Part shown: in pieces, positions 11,402 to 23,671 of the stretch
How positions within the stretch are numbered: position 1 is the first letter of the stretch
Layout of the letters: each line of letters starts with the position of its first letter
Origin: Thozetella sp. PMI_491
Lineage: Eukaryota; Ascomycota; Sordariomycetes; Chaetosphaeriales; Chaetosphaeriaceae
Reading direction: 5' to 3'
NCBI GenBank assembly: GCA_021432635.1
Contig: MU270072.1
Location: 62,001-126,000, forward strand
Length of the DNA stretch: 64,000 bases
Translations under genes and position numbers: made by a program
Notes under the pieces: model-generated
What the model saw: only the letters and a program-made list of their open reading frames with translations
Databases searched by the model: none
What the model was told of the DNA's origin: nothing

Positions 11402-13329
11402 CTAGAACAACAGCCCTTTCACCTGTTGGATTTCCGATACCTTGATATCCTTCAGCAGCAATATCCAGACCAGAGCCAAAGCCATGATAGCCGTGCCGGC
11501 GATCAACATTCGCGACTGTGCCTCGGCATACGCCATGATAATGGCGTCTCGAGCAGCGCTACCAATCGGGTAGCTGAGCTGAATATCAAGATCCTGGTAG
11601 ATGTCTTCCCAGCTGTCAACGACATCGCTGGGGAGGTAGCTCTGGAGGGCAGCCGGCAGCGTCTGCGTCCATATCGCACCGGAAATACTGTTTCCCACAG
11701 CACCTCCCATGTAGCCAGCCAGGCCCAGAAGCGCTAGGACAGCGGCCACCTTGTCGTGGGCGACGCTAGCGAGTACTGCAACCTGCTCGCAGATGATGAT
11801 GGTGCCACCTCCAAATGAAATGAATATTTCGCACATGATGATGTACCCGATCTTAGTACCTGGCTGTCGAAAGTATATCAAGAGTCCGACGGCAAGGATG
11901 TATAGAGGCACGGCGATAAACAGCAGCCAGCGGAACCTGCCGGTCCCTTTGATCAAAAAGCCGACCACAAAAAGCCAAACACCATTGACGACATCGAAAA
12001 TGCTGTTGATATACCCGGCCTCTGATATCGACCGATCATAGACCACCTGCAGGTAGGAAGTAAAGTAGCTGTTCCAACAATAGTAGGCAATCTGGTATGT
12101 GGCGCACAACAGACACGTGCTAACAATGGTACGGTCGGTGAGGAGCTCCCAAGGCATGAAGGGCTTAGGAACCACGTACTTCTCGCATACGGCGAAAGCA
12201 ATCAGGCATAAGATACCAATAACGAGCATCACGATGATGTGTGGCGTCCTCCACTCGTCGCTTGCCGAGCCGGCGATAGAGAAAGGCAGGAGAAAAAGGA
12301 CAAGGCCTGCTGCAAGGAGGATAATGCCCAAAACTAGGGGCATGATCAGCCATGGCACTTTGGATACGTGTAGAGAGGATAAGGGGAAAGAGCTGCTGAC
12401 CGTCAAACTCCACCAGGTAAAATATTATGTTCTGCAGCCATGATCTTCCGCTCTTCTGCTTCTTGATCAGACCCTTTTTCATTGCGTTTCTCTGCGCAAT
12501 CTGCATGGTGATATATAGAGGGGCGGCCACGATTGGTAGCACGATGGCCCAGACACCGAATCCCCAGCGCCAATTGCTCTCGTAGAAGCCCTCGGAGGCC
12601 TTGGAGCCTGCAAACGCGGTGATGATGTACGGCGACGAGGTGAAGGCGAAAGCCAAGCCTCGGTCCTTCAATGACGACGAGTCCGACGTCATGACGTCTA
12701 CGCTGAAGATGATGCCGACGAAGCCGATAGAGTAAAAGACCTGAGCGGCACAATACGTGTAGATGTCGTTGCAGGTGGCCATTAGGATGAGTCCGAGCGT
12801 GGAGAGTAGCACCATGGCGGCGAACCCAGTTGGCCGCCCCCAGATGTCGAGCAGCTTTGCCAACGGAAGGTACGTTGCGCCGGACATGACGTTTGAGACG
12901 ATGGCGATTGTCGGTATTAGCTCGTGTGCCGAGAAGTCACTTGTCACGTACGCCGTCAAGTTTGAAGTGATCGATGACTGAAAAGCGTTTGTGAAGTATA
13001 AAAACCAGAAGCTAAGGAATCCGTTAGCAATTCTTGGCTCTCATGGAAGAGCATGCACGGGGGACCCACCAAGCGTAAGAAATGATGAGGCTCGTTTTGC
13101 TCCATGCCATCGTCATGGCCTCGGCGGAGGCAATACCTGGCTGGGGAGCCTCGACCGGCTCAGGTTTCTCATCGTCTTCGGCTGCTCCTAATTCTTGTGG
13201 GGCAGCCTCGATCTTTTCGTTGTATACGGTGTTGGCCGCCAAACTCGGGGCTGGGACAGAGATGCTACTTTGATCGTTCTCCTCGGTCATAACCGAGTTG
13301 ACGGCTTCAATGTTCTCCGGTTGCGTCAT
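11402..13329 (-). CDS. Siderophore-iron transporter 1 (MirB/SIT family MFS)
   Basis: Three exons (13329-13070, 13011-12401, 12357-11402) encode 608 residues. I chose the ATG at 13329 (MTQPENIEAV), although the frame stays open further upstream. A long acidic N-terminal tail precedes 14 expected helices. Family signatures are FWFLYFTNAFQSSIT, TAYVTSDFSAHELIPTIAI, PLAKLLDIWGRPTGF, FTSSPYIITAFAGSKA, NWRWGFGVWAI, VEFDVPWLIMPLVLG, PKPFMPWELL and the terminal QVKGLLF. Members import ferric hydroxamate siderophores across the plasma membrane. The promoter carries a paired GATA-repressor box (13629-13648), so repression by iron is likely. It is a paralogue of the gene at 26131. Confidence 0.93.
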
Positions 13330-14119
13330 TACGTCTCTTTTCTCACGGCGAAGGCGCATACCAATGATTCGAAGCCTTGGATAGGCAGGAAATGCTAAGA
13401 AAACTGCATGAGAACGGCCCCGAGCACGATGTAGCACCCGGCAAGCATATATGGGCGGCAACCAACGTACCCGCTGCTTCTTGTGAGCTGAAAAGAGAGC
13501 AAGCATACTAAACCGATCTTGGCGACATCCGAGTTTAGTGGGAGGAGACCAATGCAAGTAGTGCAGGAGAGTGGTGCTTCAACTCCACTCTGGGTACATC
13601 CTATTACGTGTATCGCGATGGGATGATCTTATCAGATGCATCTGATAATAGGAAAAGCGGAAATTACCCGCCACTAGGGAAGGAATTCGCAGTACTTGCA
13701 GCGACATCGGCATGTGGAACGCGTGGGCCTAATGAATTCTGCAAGTCCACACACAGCGCGAGGCCAAATGCGAATGCGCCGTGCATAATAGTTTTCGCTT
13801 CTTTCACGTATTTGTTCATCGGAGAATGGAATGTAGTACACATAGCACGATGAATACTACATGATGGAGAGACAGCTTCCAAACGCGAGTTATTGTCAAA
13901 TATTTGCTCCTATGCTTGGTTCCTAGGAAGCGGTGTGGCACGGGTTCGCGTTAGGAGTAAATGAGGTACTTGATTTGATGCTTTCGACAAGCCAAAGTCC
14001 TGGCACCTATCACAAGATCCATGCCTTACTCTTGCATCCGTGTTCGCTATGGTTCGTGCTTTCTTTGCTCCCTCGAGCCGACTTCACCGCGCGTACCCGA
14101 TGACGCACTTCCATCGCGA
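13330..14119. other. Promoter of siderophore transporter 1 and 3' flank of subtilase
   Basis: About 790 bp without a recognisable gene. The notable content is the palindromic GATA box at 13629-13648. Short ORFs here look random. Confidence 0.5.
13629..13648. promoter_or_regulatory. Palindromic SreA-type GATA box (two ATCTGATAA sites)
   Basis: TTATCAGATGCATCTGATAA is its own reverse complement over all 20 bases. It contains ATCTGATAA on each strand, matching the ATCWGATAA consensus bound by fungal iron-responsive GATA repressors (SreA, SRE, Fep1, Sfu1). It lies 300 bp upstream of the start of siderophore transporter 1. Function is inferred from motif and position. Confidence 0.75.
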
Positions 14120-16515
14120 TTATACATACCGCAGCAGAAACACGGATGAGTCAAACCTGTCCCAGTCACTGGGGTTGGCTCTGTCTCCAAAGATTTTCAG
14201 TGCAAAGATACTAAGTCGGTACCGACCCGGCGGCGCCCAAGTCCCATCCGCCAAGCTTCCATCCCACACGTCAGTCCAACCAATCGAAAAGTGGTATGTG
14301 GCTGGGTATCCCGGAATGTTTCCGAGCGTTTGGACGCCGAGACCATTGTCTGTGGGGTTAGGCTTGGGGCCGGAGCAAGAAGGAGCCAGAGGGACAACTT
14401 CGAGCCTCGTCTCAGCGCTGCCCATCACGAGCCAGAAGAACTGCGTCGGCAATGCTCCCAGCGGCAGTACGAGATCTGTGACATTCCAAAGAGGACGAGC
14501 CCATTCAGGATGAGCCGGCGGCGCAGCAAGCTGGAAGACGGTCCCGTCCGCGAGGACCGGTCCGAAGGGGTCATCACTACGGGTCAGCCATATGCGCTCG
14601 GACGCGAGCACCGTCACATTCCTCATAGCGGCCGCTGCACCGACATACGGGACTGTCAGTGAGGAATCCCCGGCACCGCTTGTAGCATTGGCCTTGATCC
14701 AACCAGAGTAAATAGGCAAGACCGTAGGATCAAGGCCCTCGGGCAGTGTGGCGTGTACGCCAATTTCAACAGTCCCATTCGGCTCGACGGTGATCGTTGA
14801 GGGAACGAACTCTAGCGTAGCGTATGCCTCGTGAAGAACCGGCTCGCTGTCGCGGTATATCAGGTACAAAGTGTCCGCCGCAGGTGCCGGAAGATGGTAA
14901 AAGTCATACGTCGTGGCTGTGTCAGCCAGGTTGGTCACTGTGAAAGAGGTCTCCGAAACGAAATGTTCTGTGTCGTTCAAAGAGAGGCTAGAGATGCTGA
15001 AGAGAGAGGTCGCGTGGGCGGCATTGTACGCCTGCACTAGGCCGGCACCTTGCTGAGGTACAGGGGCTAGACTGCCGCTCGATGACGGGCCTGGACGAGC
15101 AGTAGAAGACAGAAGCTTCCCGATCAGCAGAGGATCCCGTGTGCCCCGAGCCTGCGAAACCCATGTTAGTGGTCCGACGAAATTTCAACAATAAGCTTAA
15201 CTGCCTTCGCAGAAAACCTACCTGAGCGATCAGTGCCACGATAGCTGCCATCAACGGCGTGGCCATCGAAGTGCCCGACTCAACACCATAGCTCCCCATG
15301 GTGACTGGCAGTGTCGAGAGGATGTCGCCACCTGGTGCGCCAAATTGGGGCTTAACCTCAAGGTCGAAGGTTGGTCCCCAGCTGCTGAAGTCGTTTACGT
15401 ATCCTCCTCCGAGTGGGTTCGTCTCGCTGTTCTCAAACGAGGCTACTGATATTACGCCAGAGCCCGTGGAAGGCGAGCTGACGCCAAAGAGCCCCTCGGT
15501 CCCTCCAACCTCATTCCCCGCAGCGAATGTACAAGGCACGCCAGCCGCAACAATCTGAGAGACCGCCAGGGACACGGGATCTTCCTTCCACCCGCTCGCG
15601 ACACCGAGAGAGCCAGTAATGATGTCGCTGCCATCCTCATACGCTTGGATGATTCCGGCCAAAATGATATCCCCTGCTGATCCCCCATTGCACCCGAACA
15701 CGCGGTACATACCGATCTTAACGTCGGGAGCCGCTCCCGTGAAGTTGAGCGGGTTCTCTTGAGCAGCGATGATGCCTGTCACATGCGTTCCGTGGCCCAT
15801 GCATTGATCCAATGGGTCATCATCCGGCGTCGGGGCGTTGGTACCATCGTAGGTATCCCCCACAAAATCAGTGCCGTACTCGACGAGGCAACCTGGGCCG
15901 AAGCAACCTCCGAGCGCCGGGTGTGTGTAGTCTACGCCCGAGTCGACCACACCGATGCGCAGGCCCTGCCCTGTGTAGCCTTCGGCCCTCATCTTGTCCA
16001 CCTGAGTCATGACATGCGGCGAAAAAGTGTCCTGCACCGCCCTCCGCTGCAGCTCAGAGGTGGTCATGTCTTTGGCCGTCCACGAGAGGCTTAGCTTGGG
16101 GGCGGGATACAGGTTTACCGGCCATATCTGCTTGACCTGAGGCAGAGTCGCGATCTTGTCCGCGGTCAGATCGCTGTTATTGTCGGAACCGAGCCGGAAG
16201 GACATGCCATTGAAGACCGAGGACTTCAACCGTAGTCTCTTTTCGACGCCGGATACTCCAACCTCGGTCTCCAGCTGGGAGATGAACCCGTCCTCATCTT
16301 GATGTTCCTGCTGGTATTTTAGCTTCGGTCTGGACGGAGGGTCAATGCCCCGCGAGGGCGATACGAACGTGGTCATCGTGAAACTGGACCATGAATGCTC
16401 CGGGAACCCGGAGGTTCCCAGGCACGGGCGGAATGCTCGCATCCGGTGCTACCGAAGCCGCTAGAACGACGGAGCTAAAGAGCAGCCCGGCGGCTGAGGC
16501 GATTGAGCGGATCAT
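14120..16515 (-). CDS. Secreted subtilisin-like serine protease (S8, Vpr-like)
   Basis: Three exons (16515-16369, 16310-15222, 15151-14120) total 2268 nt and encode 755 residues. The true N-terminus lies in another frame from the longest ORF. Exon 1 gives the signal peptide MIRSIASAAGLLFSSVVLAA and the propeptide start VPGAFMVQFHDDH. The catalytic triad is visible: Asp in GVVDSGVDYTHPALGG, His in MGHGTHVTGI and Ser in SGTSMATPLMAA, with the oxyanion Asn in FAAGNE. After the protease domain, a long beta-rich region (about residues 420-755, including FTVTNLADTATTYDFYH) resembles the Fn3-like C-terminal part of Vpr/C5a-type subtilases. It is expected to act outside the cell in protein degradation. 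The first intron has a weak GTTCGT donor. Confidence 0.88.
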
Positions 16516-17322
16516 CGGGGCTATCGGCGGAGGGGTCCCGATCTATGCACTATGGGGCCTTCCGAGACGGCCCACGATCGGGCTCGTCCCGGGCAAGCGA
16601 AGGCTTTATACCACTCATCTCGACACAGCTCCAGGGACCATGTGTCCATCGTGGCATGCAAGCATCTACTTCTCGTCGGCGCTAGACTACCGAGGGCCGG
16701 TGGGAGGGGTAGCGACCGGGTTTATGTTACCCTGGCCGTGGGGCGCCCAGGCTGGACCACGAGATAGAGCCATCCACATAGGTCGCTAATCGGCGACCGT
16801 GAGCACGATATGCGCACTTTTGAGCTTGACCAGCCTCCAAGAATTCAGCAGCCACAACGACGGACTGAGCAGGTCGCTCTCAGTCGAGGCAAAAATGGCA
16901 CGCCAATACGATATCTTGCCTTTTCCTGAGCGCGGGGCCGAGCCCTAATCCCAAAGCGCATTGCTCCGGATGCACCCCTATTGGTGAAATAGGAAGGTAG
17001 CTGCCCTTTACAGGTACCACCGTATCATTTTCTTCCTTGCCTGGATGCATACGCCCGCTGTTAATCAACACGCTTATCTAGGATATTCCACCAAGAAGGT
17101 GCCCGGAGGCTAAATGCATACTGGATCTTGTATTCTTAGGGAAGTGTCTGGGCGTCCTGCGTGGCTGTGCTCCATCGAACCACAGGCGCGCCGGGTTGCC
17201 ATAAATAAAGTTAAGGTTTATAATTGGCCGAAAAACATCTATCTTCAACAAAACAATAGCATACGGACATGTGGTCTTTGGGAACGCTAGCATTCTGCAG
17301 ATGGCATCCGAGAAGAAAAAGT
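16516..17322. other. Intergenic region
   Basis: This is the promoter of the subtilase and the 3' flank of the monooxygenase pseudogene. I see no gene, repeat or RNA here. Confidence 0.45.
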
Positions 17323-19338
17323 TCACAAGCGTGCGCGCTCTTGTCGTAGCTTGTCGTTAGTCATCCGGGCAGGCTCAATCCTCAGGCCTATGAGAGAACC
17401 TTCGTCCTTCCACCGCTGTAGATAATCAAGAAAAGACAGGGTTCCTTCCGACCACCTGCCACCTCTCGTCCGCTTCAGCTTCTCGGTGGGATCCGAGATG
17501 TACGCCGCCTCTCCGTGCGAGTTAAAGTAGCCCGGGGTGCAGCCAGCAAGGGACGCGTAGAAAGGCGCCCGCTTAGAATCTCCGCCGTATGTGCCTCCTC
17601 ACCCTCGCGCGTGACCTCAACGACCGCCCGCCTTCCGGCGCCCACGCGACGCTCCGCCTCGGCAATCTGGTAGACGACGTGCTCCGCGATGAGCCCAAGC
17701 ATCATGACATTGTTGCCTGTCGTGGTTGCTTGGCTATTAGCCGAGAACCAGAGATTTGGGAAGCCGTTTGTCGAGTAGCCGTGGAGTGTGGCCGCCCCGT
17801 TTGCTTGCCATTTCTCGTCCAGTGACTGGCCTCCCCGCCCAATCACCTCAATGCCAGTCCGCGAAGCAGGACTTGCTAGCCCGAACCCAGGTGCTCTGTA
17901 CCCGGTCCCAAAGATGATGACGTCGAGCTCGTACTCTCTATCGCCCACGATAAGCCCTTTTTCGGTCGCTCGGGTGGGACCTTTTCCGTCTGTATCGACC
18001 AGGTGGACATGTGGCTCGTTGAACGCCTGGAGGTATGTGTCACTAAAAGTCGGTCTCTTGCACCAGGAAGGATACCATGGCTTTAGCTTATCGGCAGTTT
18101 CCGGGTCTTTCACAAGACTCTCAACCCTCGCACGAACAGCTTCCATATGCAGCAGATCTAATGCGTGAAAGTCGGTGACGTGTTTGCTCAGGTTCTCGGG
18201 TGCTGGGTCGAGGATGCCGTGGCGCGGCGACCCAAGCACGGCCGAATAGGCAGGCATATCAGTCCAGGCGTCATCCACCAAATTGATCTGTCCAGGCTTC
18301 GCAGCGTTGGTTTGGTGAAGGTTGAAATTACGTTGCCGCTCCCACTGCCATCCCTTCCCTGTGGCGACTCGCGCCCGGAACTCAGCAATGTCTGTCGGTC
18401 GCTGATCGCGCTGCTTCACATAGGCCGGTGTTCTCTGGATAACGTAAAGCTCCCCTGCATACTTGGCAACTTCAGGGACGACTCCAATAGCCGTGGCGGC
18501 GGTGCCGACCACGGCAACTTTCTTGCCCCTGAGTCCGATGAGATTCCAGTCTGCAGGCGAACCGCCGGAGACGCCGTAGTTCCACCGCGCGGTGTGGAAA
18601 ATCGAACCAGAAAAGGACAACAGCCCGGGAATCTTGGGTATTTGGGGTCGAGTCAGAACGCCGGCTGCAAGGTAAACATAGTGGGCGTGGAATCTTAGGT
18701 CTATCGGCTTGGCTGACGGCCCGCGTCGCTGAGTGAGCTTGATATTCCATAGCTGTCTGGCGTCATCCCATTCGACGCTCTTAACATCCGAGCGACTTAA
18801 CATCCGAGCGAAAGAGCGTCTTGTTGCCCAGCTTCCACTGGCTTGCGATGCGCTCGGCATGCTGTCGAACCTCTTCGCCAGTGGAATACCTCTGCTTGGG
18901 TATGTAGCCTGTTTCCTCCAGCAGCGGCAGGTAGATGTAGCTCTCCAGGTCACAATGCAGGCCCGGGTATCGATTCCAATACCAAGTGCCGCCGAAGCCC
19001 CCGGCAGCGTCAGCAAGGCGGATGTCGTCGGCGGAAGCCAGCCCTTGTTCGAGGAGCCGCACTGTGTACTGGAGGCCCCCAAAGCCGGCACCAAGTACAA
19101 AAAACTTGTACGTCCCGTCTTGCGTGATAGGTGACTTCTGGGAATTTAGAGCATCGTGATCTACCCACGGATCCTCAATCAAGGAACGGATTCGTTCCTC
19201 GTCCGTCTCCGTCAGCTGCACAAATTGCTCGTGGCCATCGCTTCTGAGTCGCTTATCCGCCTCTGCCTTGTAACGCCGTCGGGTAGCCTCTAGTTTCCGC
19301 AGGTCCACTTCCGTGGGCCGGAATTGACTTTGTGCCAT
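17323..19338 (-). pseudogene. Broken Baeyer-Villiger-type flavin monooxygenase
   Basis: The N-terminal part (19338 onward, MAQSQFRPTE) holds the FAD Rossmann motif VLGAGFGGLQ and GGTWYWNRYPGLHCD. The middle holds the BVMO fingerprint FSGSIFHTARW, the NADPH fold KKVAVVGTAATAIG and DVIIFGTGYRAPGF. The C-terminal part (CTPGYFNSHGE, RWSEGTLSFLDYLQRWKDEG) is in another frame ending with TGA at 17323. Two breaks separate these parts. A perfect 16-bp tandem duplication at 18780-18811 shifts the frame after LFRSDVKS. A second single-base shift lies near 17566-17580, just before KRAPFYASLAG. No intron explains either. Intact relatives are single proteins of about 650 residues that insert oxygen next to a carbonyl. 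Apart from the breaks the codons look well preserved, so the loss is recent or one break is an assembly error. Confidence 0.85.
18780..18811. repeat. Perfect 16-bp tandem duplication inside the monooxygenase
   Basis: The unit CTTAACATCCGAGCGA occurs twice with no gap (18780-18795, 18796-18811). On the coding strand it repeats the codons for RSDVKS and adds 16 nt, so it shifts the frame by one. Confidence 0.95.
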
Positions 19339-20967
19339 TCGGAGGGCTCGGGTGGGAGAGAAGCAGTTCCCCCAAGGCGATAACGCTGCGGCGCCGAGAT
19401 ATCTTGCAGCAGCTTAAACTAGTACAGTCGCACCCAGCACACCCCAACAATTAGACCAACGCAGAAGCCCCGGATTGAGGTTCAGTTAAGCCTCACGGGA
19501 TAGTGCTTCGCCCCATCACGTCGGGTTTTTATATCTACTCTTTAGCGCGTGGTGGATTGCTTTGCAATGGCGCTAATAATGACACAAGAAGCTGCACCCA
19601 AGATGCCATAGTAGACTCCACAGATACGTAGGACCAACCGATGTTTGCGACGTTGGCATGGAACTACAAGTCGCGAAATCGCGTCATCACTAGCGGCACC
19701 GTTATCAGTCGATGGCGCGAGTGTTTCTCCTCCCTGGAGAAGACATTATATGCCAGGGAGATAGCCGATGAGGGTAGCCCAGATCCAATTCACCGTTCCA
19801 CTTTTTCTCGTACAGGCATTTAAATGTGTCGCCAATTTGTACACGCTCGACCGCACCAATGCCCAAGCTGGGACGTCTTGCTAGAAGAGCTACCGCATGC
19901 TGGACATGCTCCATCTATGGAAGGGGGAAAACACATGGCGGGAAAAATGACTAAATGTGGCATGCTCACCTAGAATACAAGTGCGTATAGATAGGCGATC
20001 AAATTGCCGAGGCTCCGGCCTGTGTTTTGTATTATGTCGCGATTTCGTTTTCTTTCGCTAATTAGACTCTGCTGATGGCTGACTCGATGCTAAGCGGACG
20101 TGGCTCCGCATCGGATTTAAGGAAACACCGGTACCAGACGGTCTGACCTGCCTATACACCACCCAACTGGTGCAGCGAGAGCCTGACCTAACATTTCGAG
20201 ACTATACTCTTCTACCTTGGTCGTACTCTTTCGTATAATCGGTCTCGAGGGGCTCTAATGAGAGAATACGATATCACTATATGCCACAGGAACCGAGTTT
20301 CTTTGGCCAGCCCCTAGTTGTAAAGCTCAAGCAAGCCCCTGGTCTTGGCAGCTAGCTAGCAGTTACAGAATAGGTGTGCAAGGTAGCTCCTGCAGAAGAT
20401 GGCGGCTGACGGGCTGGCCTTACATCACCTACACCTCCATGCGGCCGCGATTTGCGCAGACGCCATCTACCCAGGCGTTTTACCGGAATTAATGGAAACA
20501 TCGGTGCTAGGAAGATTGACATCCATCATAACAGAATAACTTGGAAGCTGAAGGGATCTTGTAGCACGGTTTCCCTACGTCATGCCAAGCGAGTCCACGA
20601 ATTACCGTATACGGTAAGGCTCGACGCCGTGGCGTCCCTTCGGGATGCCGTGGCGCCCCGTGGATGTTGCGACTAGCGGACACGCGAGATGCCAGTGCTC
20701 GTCTCATTGGCCGTTGTCCAAAAGAGGGTATTCGTGCCGTTCATGCTCCAAGAAGTAAATGATTATGAATTTTTCGGAGTTAGGAGTAAACATGGCTTAG
20801 ATGCTATACCTATCTACCAAGCTATGGCTCCGCCTTGACTAGAGCAAAGGTATTTATAACCTCACCCCCCGTCCTCGAAACTTCCCTCGAGGCAAGGCGT
20901 GATCAAGCCATCTGCCTAGGCCCATTTTGCTTTTCTCCGACTACAATTCACCGTAGCCGTTTTCACC
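19339..20967. other. Intergenic region
   Basis: About 1.6 kb between the monooxygenase start and the dehydrogenase start, so it holds divergent promoters. I see no coding relic. A 14-bp palindrome TACCGTATACGGTA lies near 20603-20617, and a GC-rich stretch repeats GCCGTGGCG around 20630-20655. Confidence 0.45.
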
Positions 20968-22001
20968 ATGCCTCCGCCGCAGGGAACCCCAAATCCGCTT
21001 GAAGGACCAGGTGAGAATGTCTTAACACACCCAGGTTATCTCTACGCAGAGCTAACGCTCAAGGCCAGGAGACTATACAGTCACAAAGACGGTCCACGAT
21101 CACACATACCCCGCCATAAATCCGTCCAAAATCGACCACAGCGGGCATGCAGTTTTGATCTCGGGCTCATCGCGGGGCATAGGCAAAGCCGCCGCCCACT
21201 CGTTCGCCAGAGCCGGAGCTTCGTTCATCGCCGTCACTGGCAGATCACCACCAACATCTCTGGTGGCAGAGCTCGAAGCGGCCGCTGAAACTTATGGCCG
21301 CGCCAAGCCTAAGGTGCTAGCCCTTAGCATGGAAGTTACCAACGAGTCCTCGATTCAACAGGCTCTCGCACGCATCGAGGAAGAGTTCGGCCGGCTCGAT
21401 GTTGTGGTGAGCAACGCGGGTGCGCTAGGCGAGTCGGCCCGAGTCTTGGACAGCTCGCCGGACGTCTGGTGGAATACCATGAATGTCAACCTGCGAGGGC
21501 CATATCTGATCTACAAGTACTTCATCCCTCTGCTACTGAAGACCGGCGGCTTGGCTACGATCATCAACGTCGCCAGCGTGGGAGCCCATCTGACCACCCC
21601 CGGTCTGAGTGCCTATCAGGGTTCCAAGCTGGCTCTGCTGCGGCTTTCTGAACACGTTTCGGAGGAATACTCGGGGCAGGGGCTGTTGACGTACTCCGTG
21701 CACCCAGGAAACATCCCAACCGATATGTTGACTAGCGCAGGCGAGGTACCGGCTGCCCTGATGGTTGGTAAGTTGAACTAAGCTGAACTTTTGAAGAATA
21801 GGATGTGCGAACTAATGCATGATCCTAGCTTTTACCGAAACGGAGGATCTACCCGCGGACACCGTTGCCTATCTCTCAGCTGAGAAAAGGACCTGGCTAG
21901 CTGGGCGCTATGTCAACTGCACGTGGGACATTCCTGAACTTGATGCTCAAAAGGATAATATTGTCGAAGAGGACAAGTTAAAGGTTAAGTTGGCTATATG
22001 A
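20968..22001 (+). CDS. Short-chain dehydrogenase/reductase (classical SDR)
   Basis: Three exons (20968-21010, 21069-21767, 21829-22001) total 915 nt and encode 304 residues. The cofactor motif is LISGSSRGIGKAAA (T/SGxxxGIG). Also present are VVSNAGALG (NAG motif), Ser in INVASVGAH and the catalytic YQGSK (YxxxK). A short N-terminal extension (DYTVTKTVHDHTYPAI) is shared by a set of fungal SDRs of secondary or carbonyl metabolism. The C-terminal exon (TVAYLSAEKRTWLAGRYVNC) closes the fold. The substrate is unknown. It lies beside the broken monooxygenase, which could once have shared a pathway with it, but nothing in the sequence proves that. Confidence 0.9.
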
Positions 22002-22537
22002 GACAGTTAGATGCCAATAGATAGCTAGATTTGCCGGCCATCACCTAATCGACGTTTCCTAATCGACGTTTACACCCTTGCTTCAATAGTGATGCAAGTG
22101 CCTGTGTGTGACACTCATTACTACTGTCCAATTGTCGGATTCACTAGAACTACAATCTGCCCATCGTTAATTGGTTCTGTTTGTCTATGAAAATAGTAGG
22201 CGCGTAGGTATAGCAGGAACAGACATTGTTCGTAGATACGAGCCAGAGGCCAGCTAGATTCGAGGATCAGAAACCCAATAAATAGCCCTTTTATTATCCT
22301 TAAAGTCTATAATACTAAGTGCAAGACAACGGCTTTTAGTTCGTACGCTAACAAACAAACGGGGTGGCCTTGTTTGCCCCTCCCATCCTTTGCAGTTGTC
22401 TTTGCTCACCGCCAACGGCAGCGCAAACCAGTAACACTCGGGTTAGACGCCCACTTGCCGTCCGCCATCACGCTGCTTCCTTTTTAACTCATGATCAGTG
22501 TTTGCATACTACCCCAGTCAGGTAGTCGCCATTTGCC
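22002..22537. other. Intergenic region
   Basis: This holds the 3' UTR of the dehydrogenase and the 5' flank of the 2EXR relic. Apart from the tandem dimer I see nothing. Confidence 0.45.
22044..22071. repeat. 14-bp perfect tandem dimer
   Basis: CCTAATCGACGTTT occurs twice back to back just after the dehydrogenase stop, in the presumed 3' UTR. It is a small recent duplication with no clear role. Confidence 0.9.
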
Positions 22538-23671
22538 ATGTCTGCGACCCGAGACTTTCGAATCTTCCAGTCTGATGATGCAATTCCGTGCAATGCAGTC
22601 TTCAGCCTCTTCCCTTGCTTCCGGCTGAGCTCCGGCTCCGGATTTGGGAGCTGGCATTGCAGCGGCGGCGCTATATTAGGTTGAATGTCATAGATTGGAG
22701 CTCTCCATGGGGTGGGTTAGCCGTTAATGAGGGTAACACCGTTTCCGTAGACTGGCACGGACTGCTGAGCAAGCTGTTGCCTGTGAACAGTGAGTCGAGG
22801 CAGGCCGCCCTGGGGTTCTATCGGGTCCACCTTCCTTGCAGATTCGGTACACGGTCGCTACCGCCAAACCAGACAAGTCGTCCTAGAACACTGTAATTAC
22901 CTAAACCCCGAGGTCGACTATCTCGAGATCGAAACGGGTCCTCCCTATCATGCTATTTTCGTGACCTTCCTCCACGACCTCAAGGTTGTCTACGACCCTC
23001 GTCACGTGGGCCTGCTGAACTTAGCTGTAGCCCATCGCACAATGCATAACTGGAACCTCAGTCGCCACGAGCCCGCAGACGTGGATAGCAAATCTATGCG
23101 GGGCTTCACAGGAACTCTGGTGCAACTGCGCGAGGTATTCATCGTTTTCACGCCCTCAGTGGGACGCCTGAACACTAGATTTCAGCACGGGCTAGGCCAG
23201 AGTATCTGGTAGTTCTACAACCGCTCGGATCCTATTATGGCACGGACTGCAGCCTTCGAGCGCCGCCAAGATCCACGCCCCATCGCTGAGGATTTAAAGA
23301 GGGTTTATGTGGGTAAGCTCGGCCAGCACCATGTGGTGGAATTGTGGCAACAGCTTCTGGGGAAATGGGAGGTTGCCGCACCCCAGATCCGGTATCGTTA
23401 TATGTTTGCTTTCGAGCCTTTGAGACGTATCGGGCAAGTCCGCGGCCTGGAGAATGTGAAGTCGGTGCTGGACGAAGAAGAAGAGCGGTGGAAGCTGGAG
23501 GGCAACCCCAGCTATATCCCAGCGGCCGTAGACTCAACTGTCTGTTTCTGGCTTTTCCCCTTGGAGGCGGTGACTCTTGTTATGAAAGAGTGTGGGGGCT
23601 TGGAAGCACCCGGCCCTATCCTGGACGCGACGGGATATTGGCCAGAGCTCGCTTTGATGAACATAACCTAG
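22538..23671 (+). pseudogene. Degenerate 2EXR-domain (F-box-like) gene
   Basis: Reading from the ATG at 22538 gives MSATRDFRIFQSDDA..AVFSLFP. The expected continuation LPAELRLRIWELALQRRR, the start of the 2EXR domain, is in a second frame after a shift near 22612. The rest (QVVLEHCNYLNPEVDYLEIE, then LHDLKVVYDPRHVGLLNLAV) is in a third reading after another shift near 22850-22880. That frame meets one in-frame TAG at 23210-23212 and then continues open (RSDPIMARTAAFERRQDPRP) to the stop at 23671. That is two frameshifts and one nonsense codon. 2EXR proteins are a large, poorly characterised Pezizomycotina family with an F-box-like N-terminus. Confidence 0.75.

Noticed and set aside
20600-20620. 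14-bp palindrome TACCGTATACGGTA
   Set aside because: Short, isolated and not near a clear start, so chance is a sufficient explanation.
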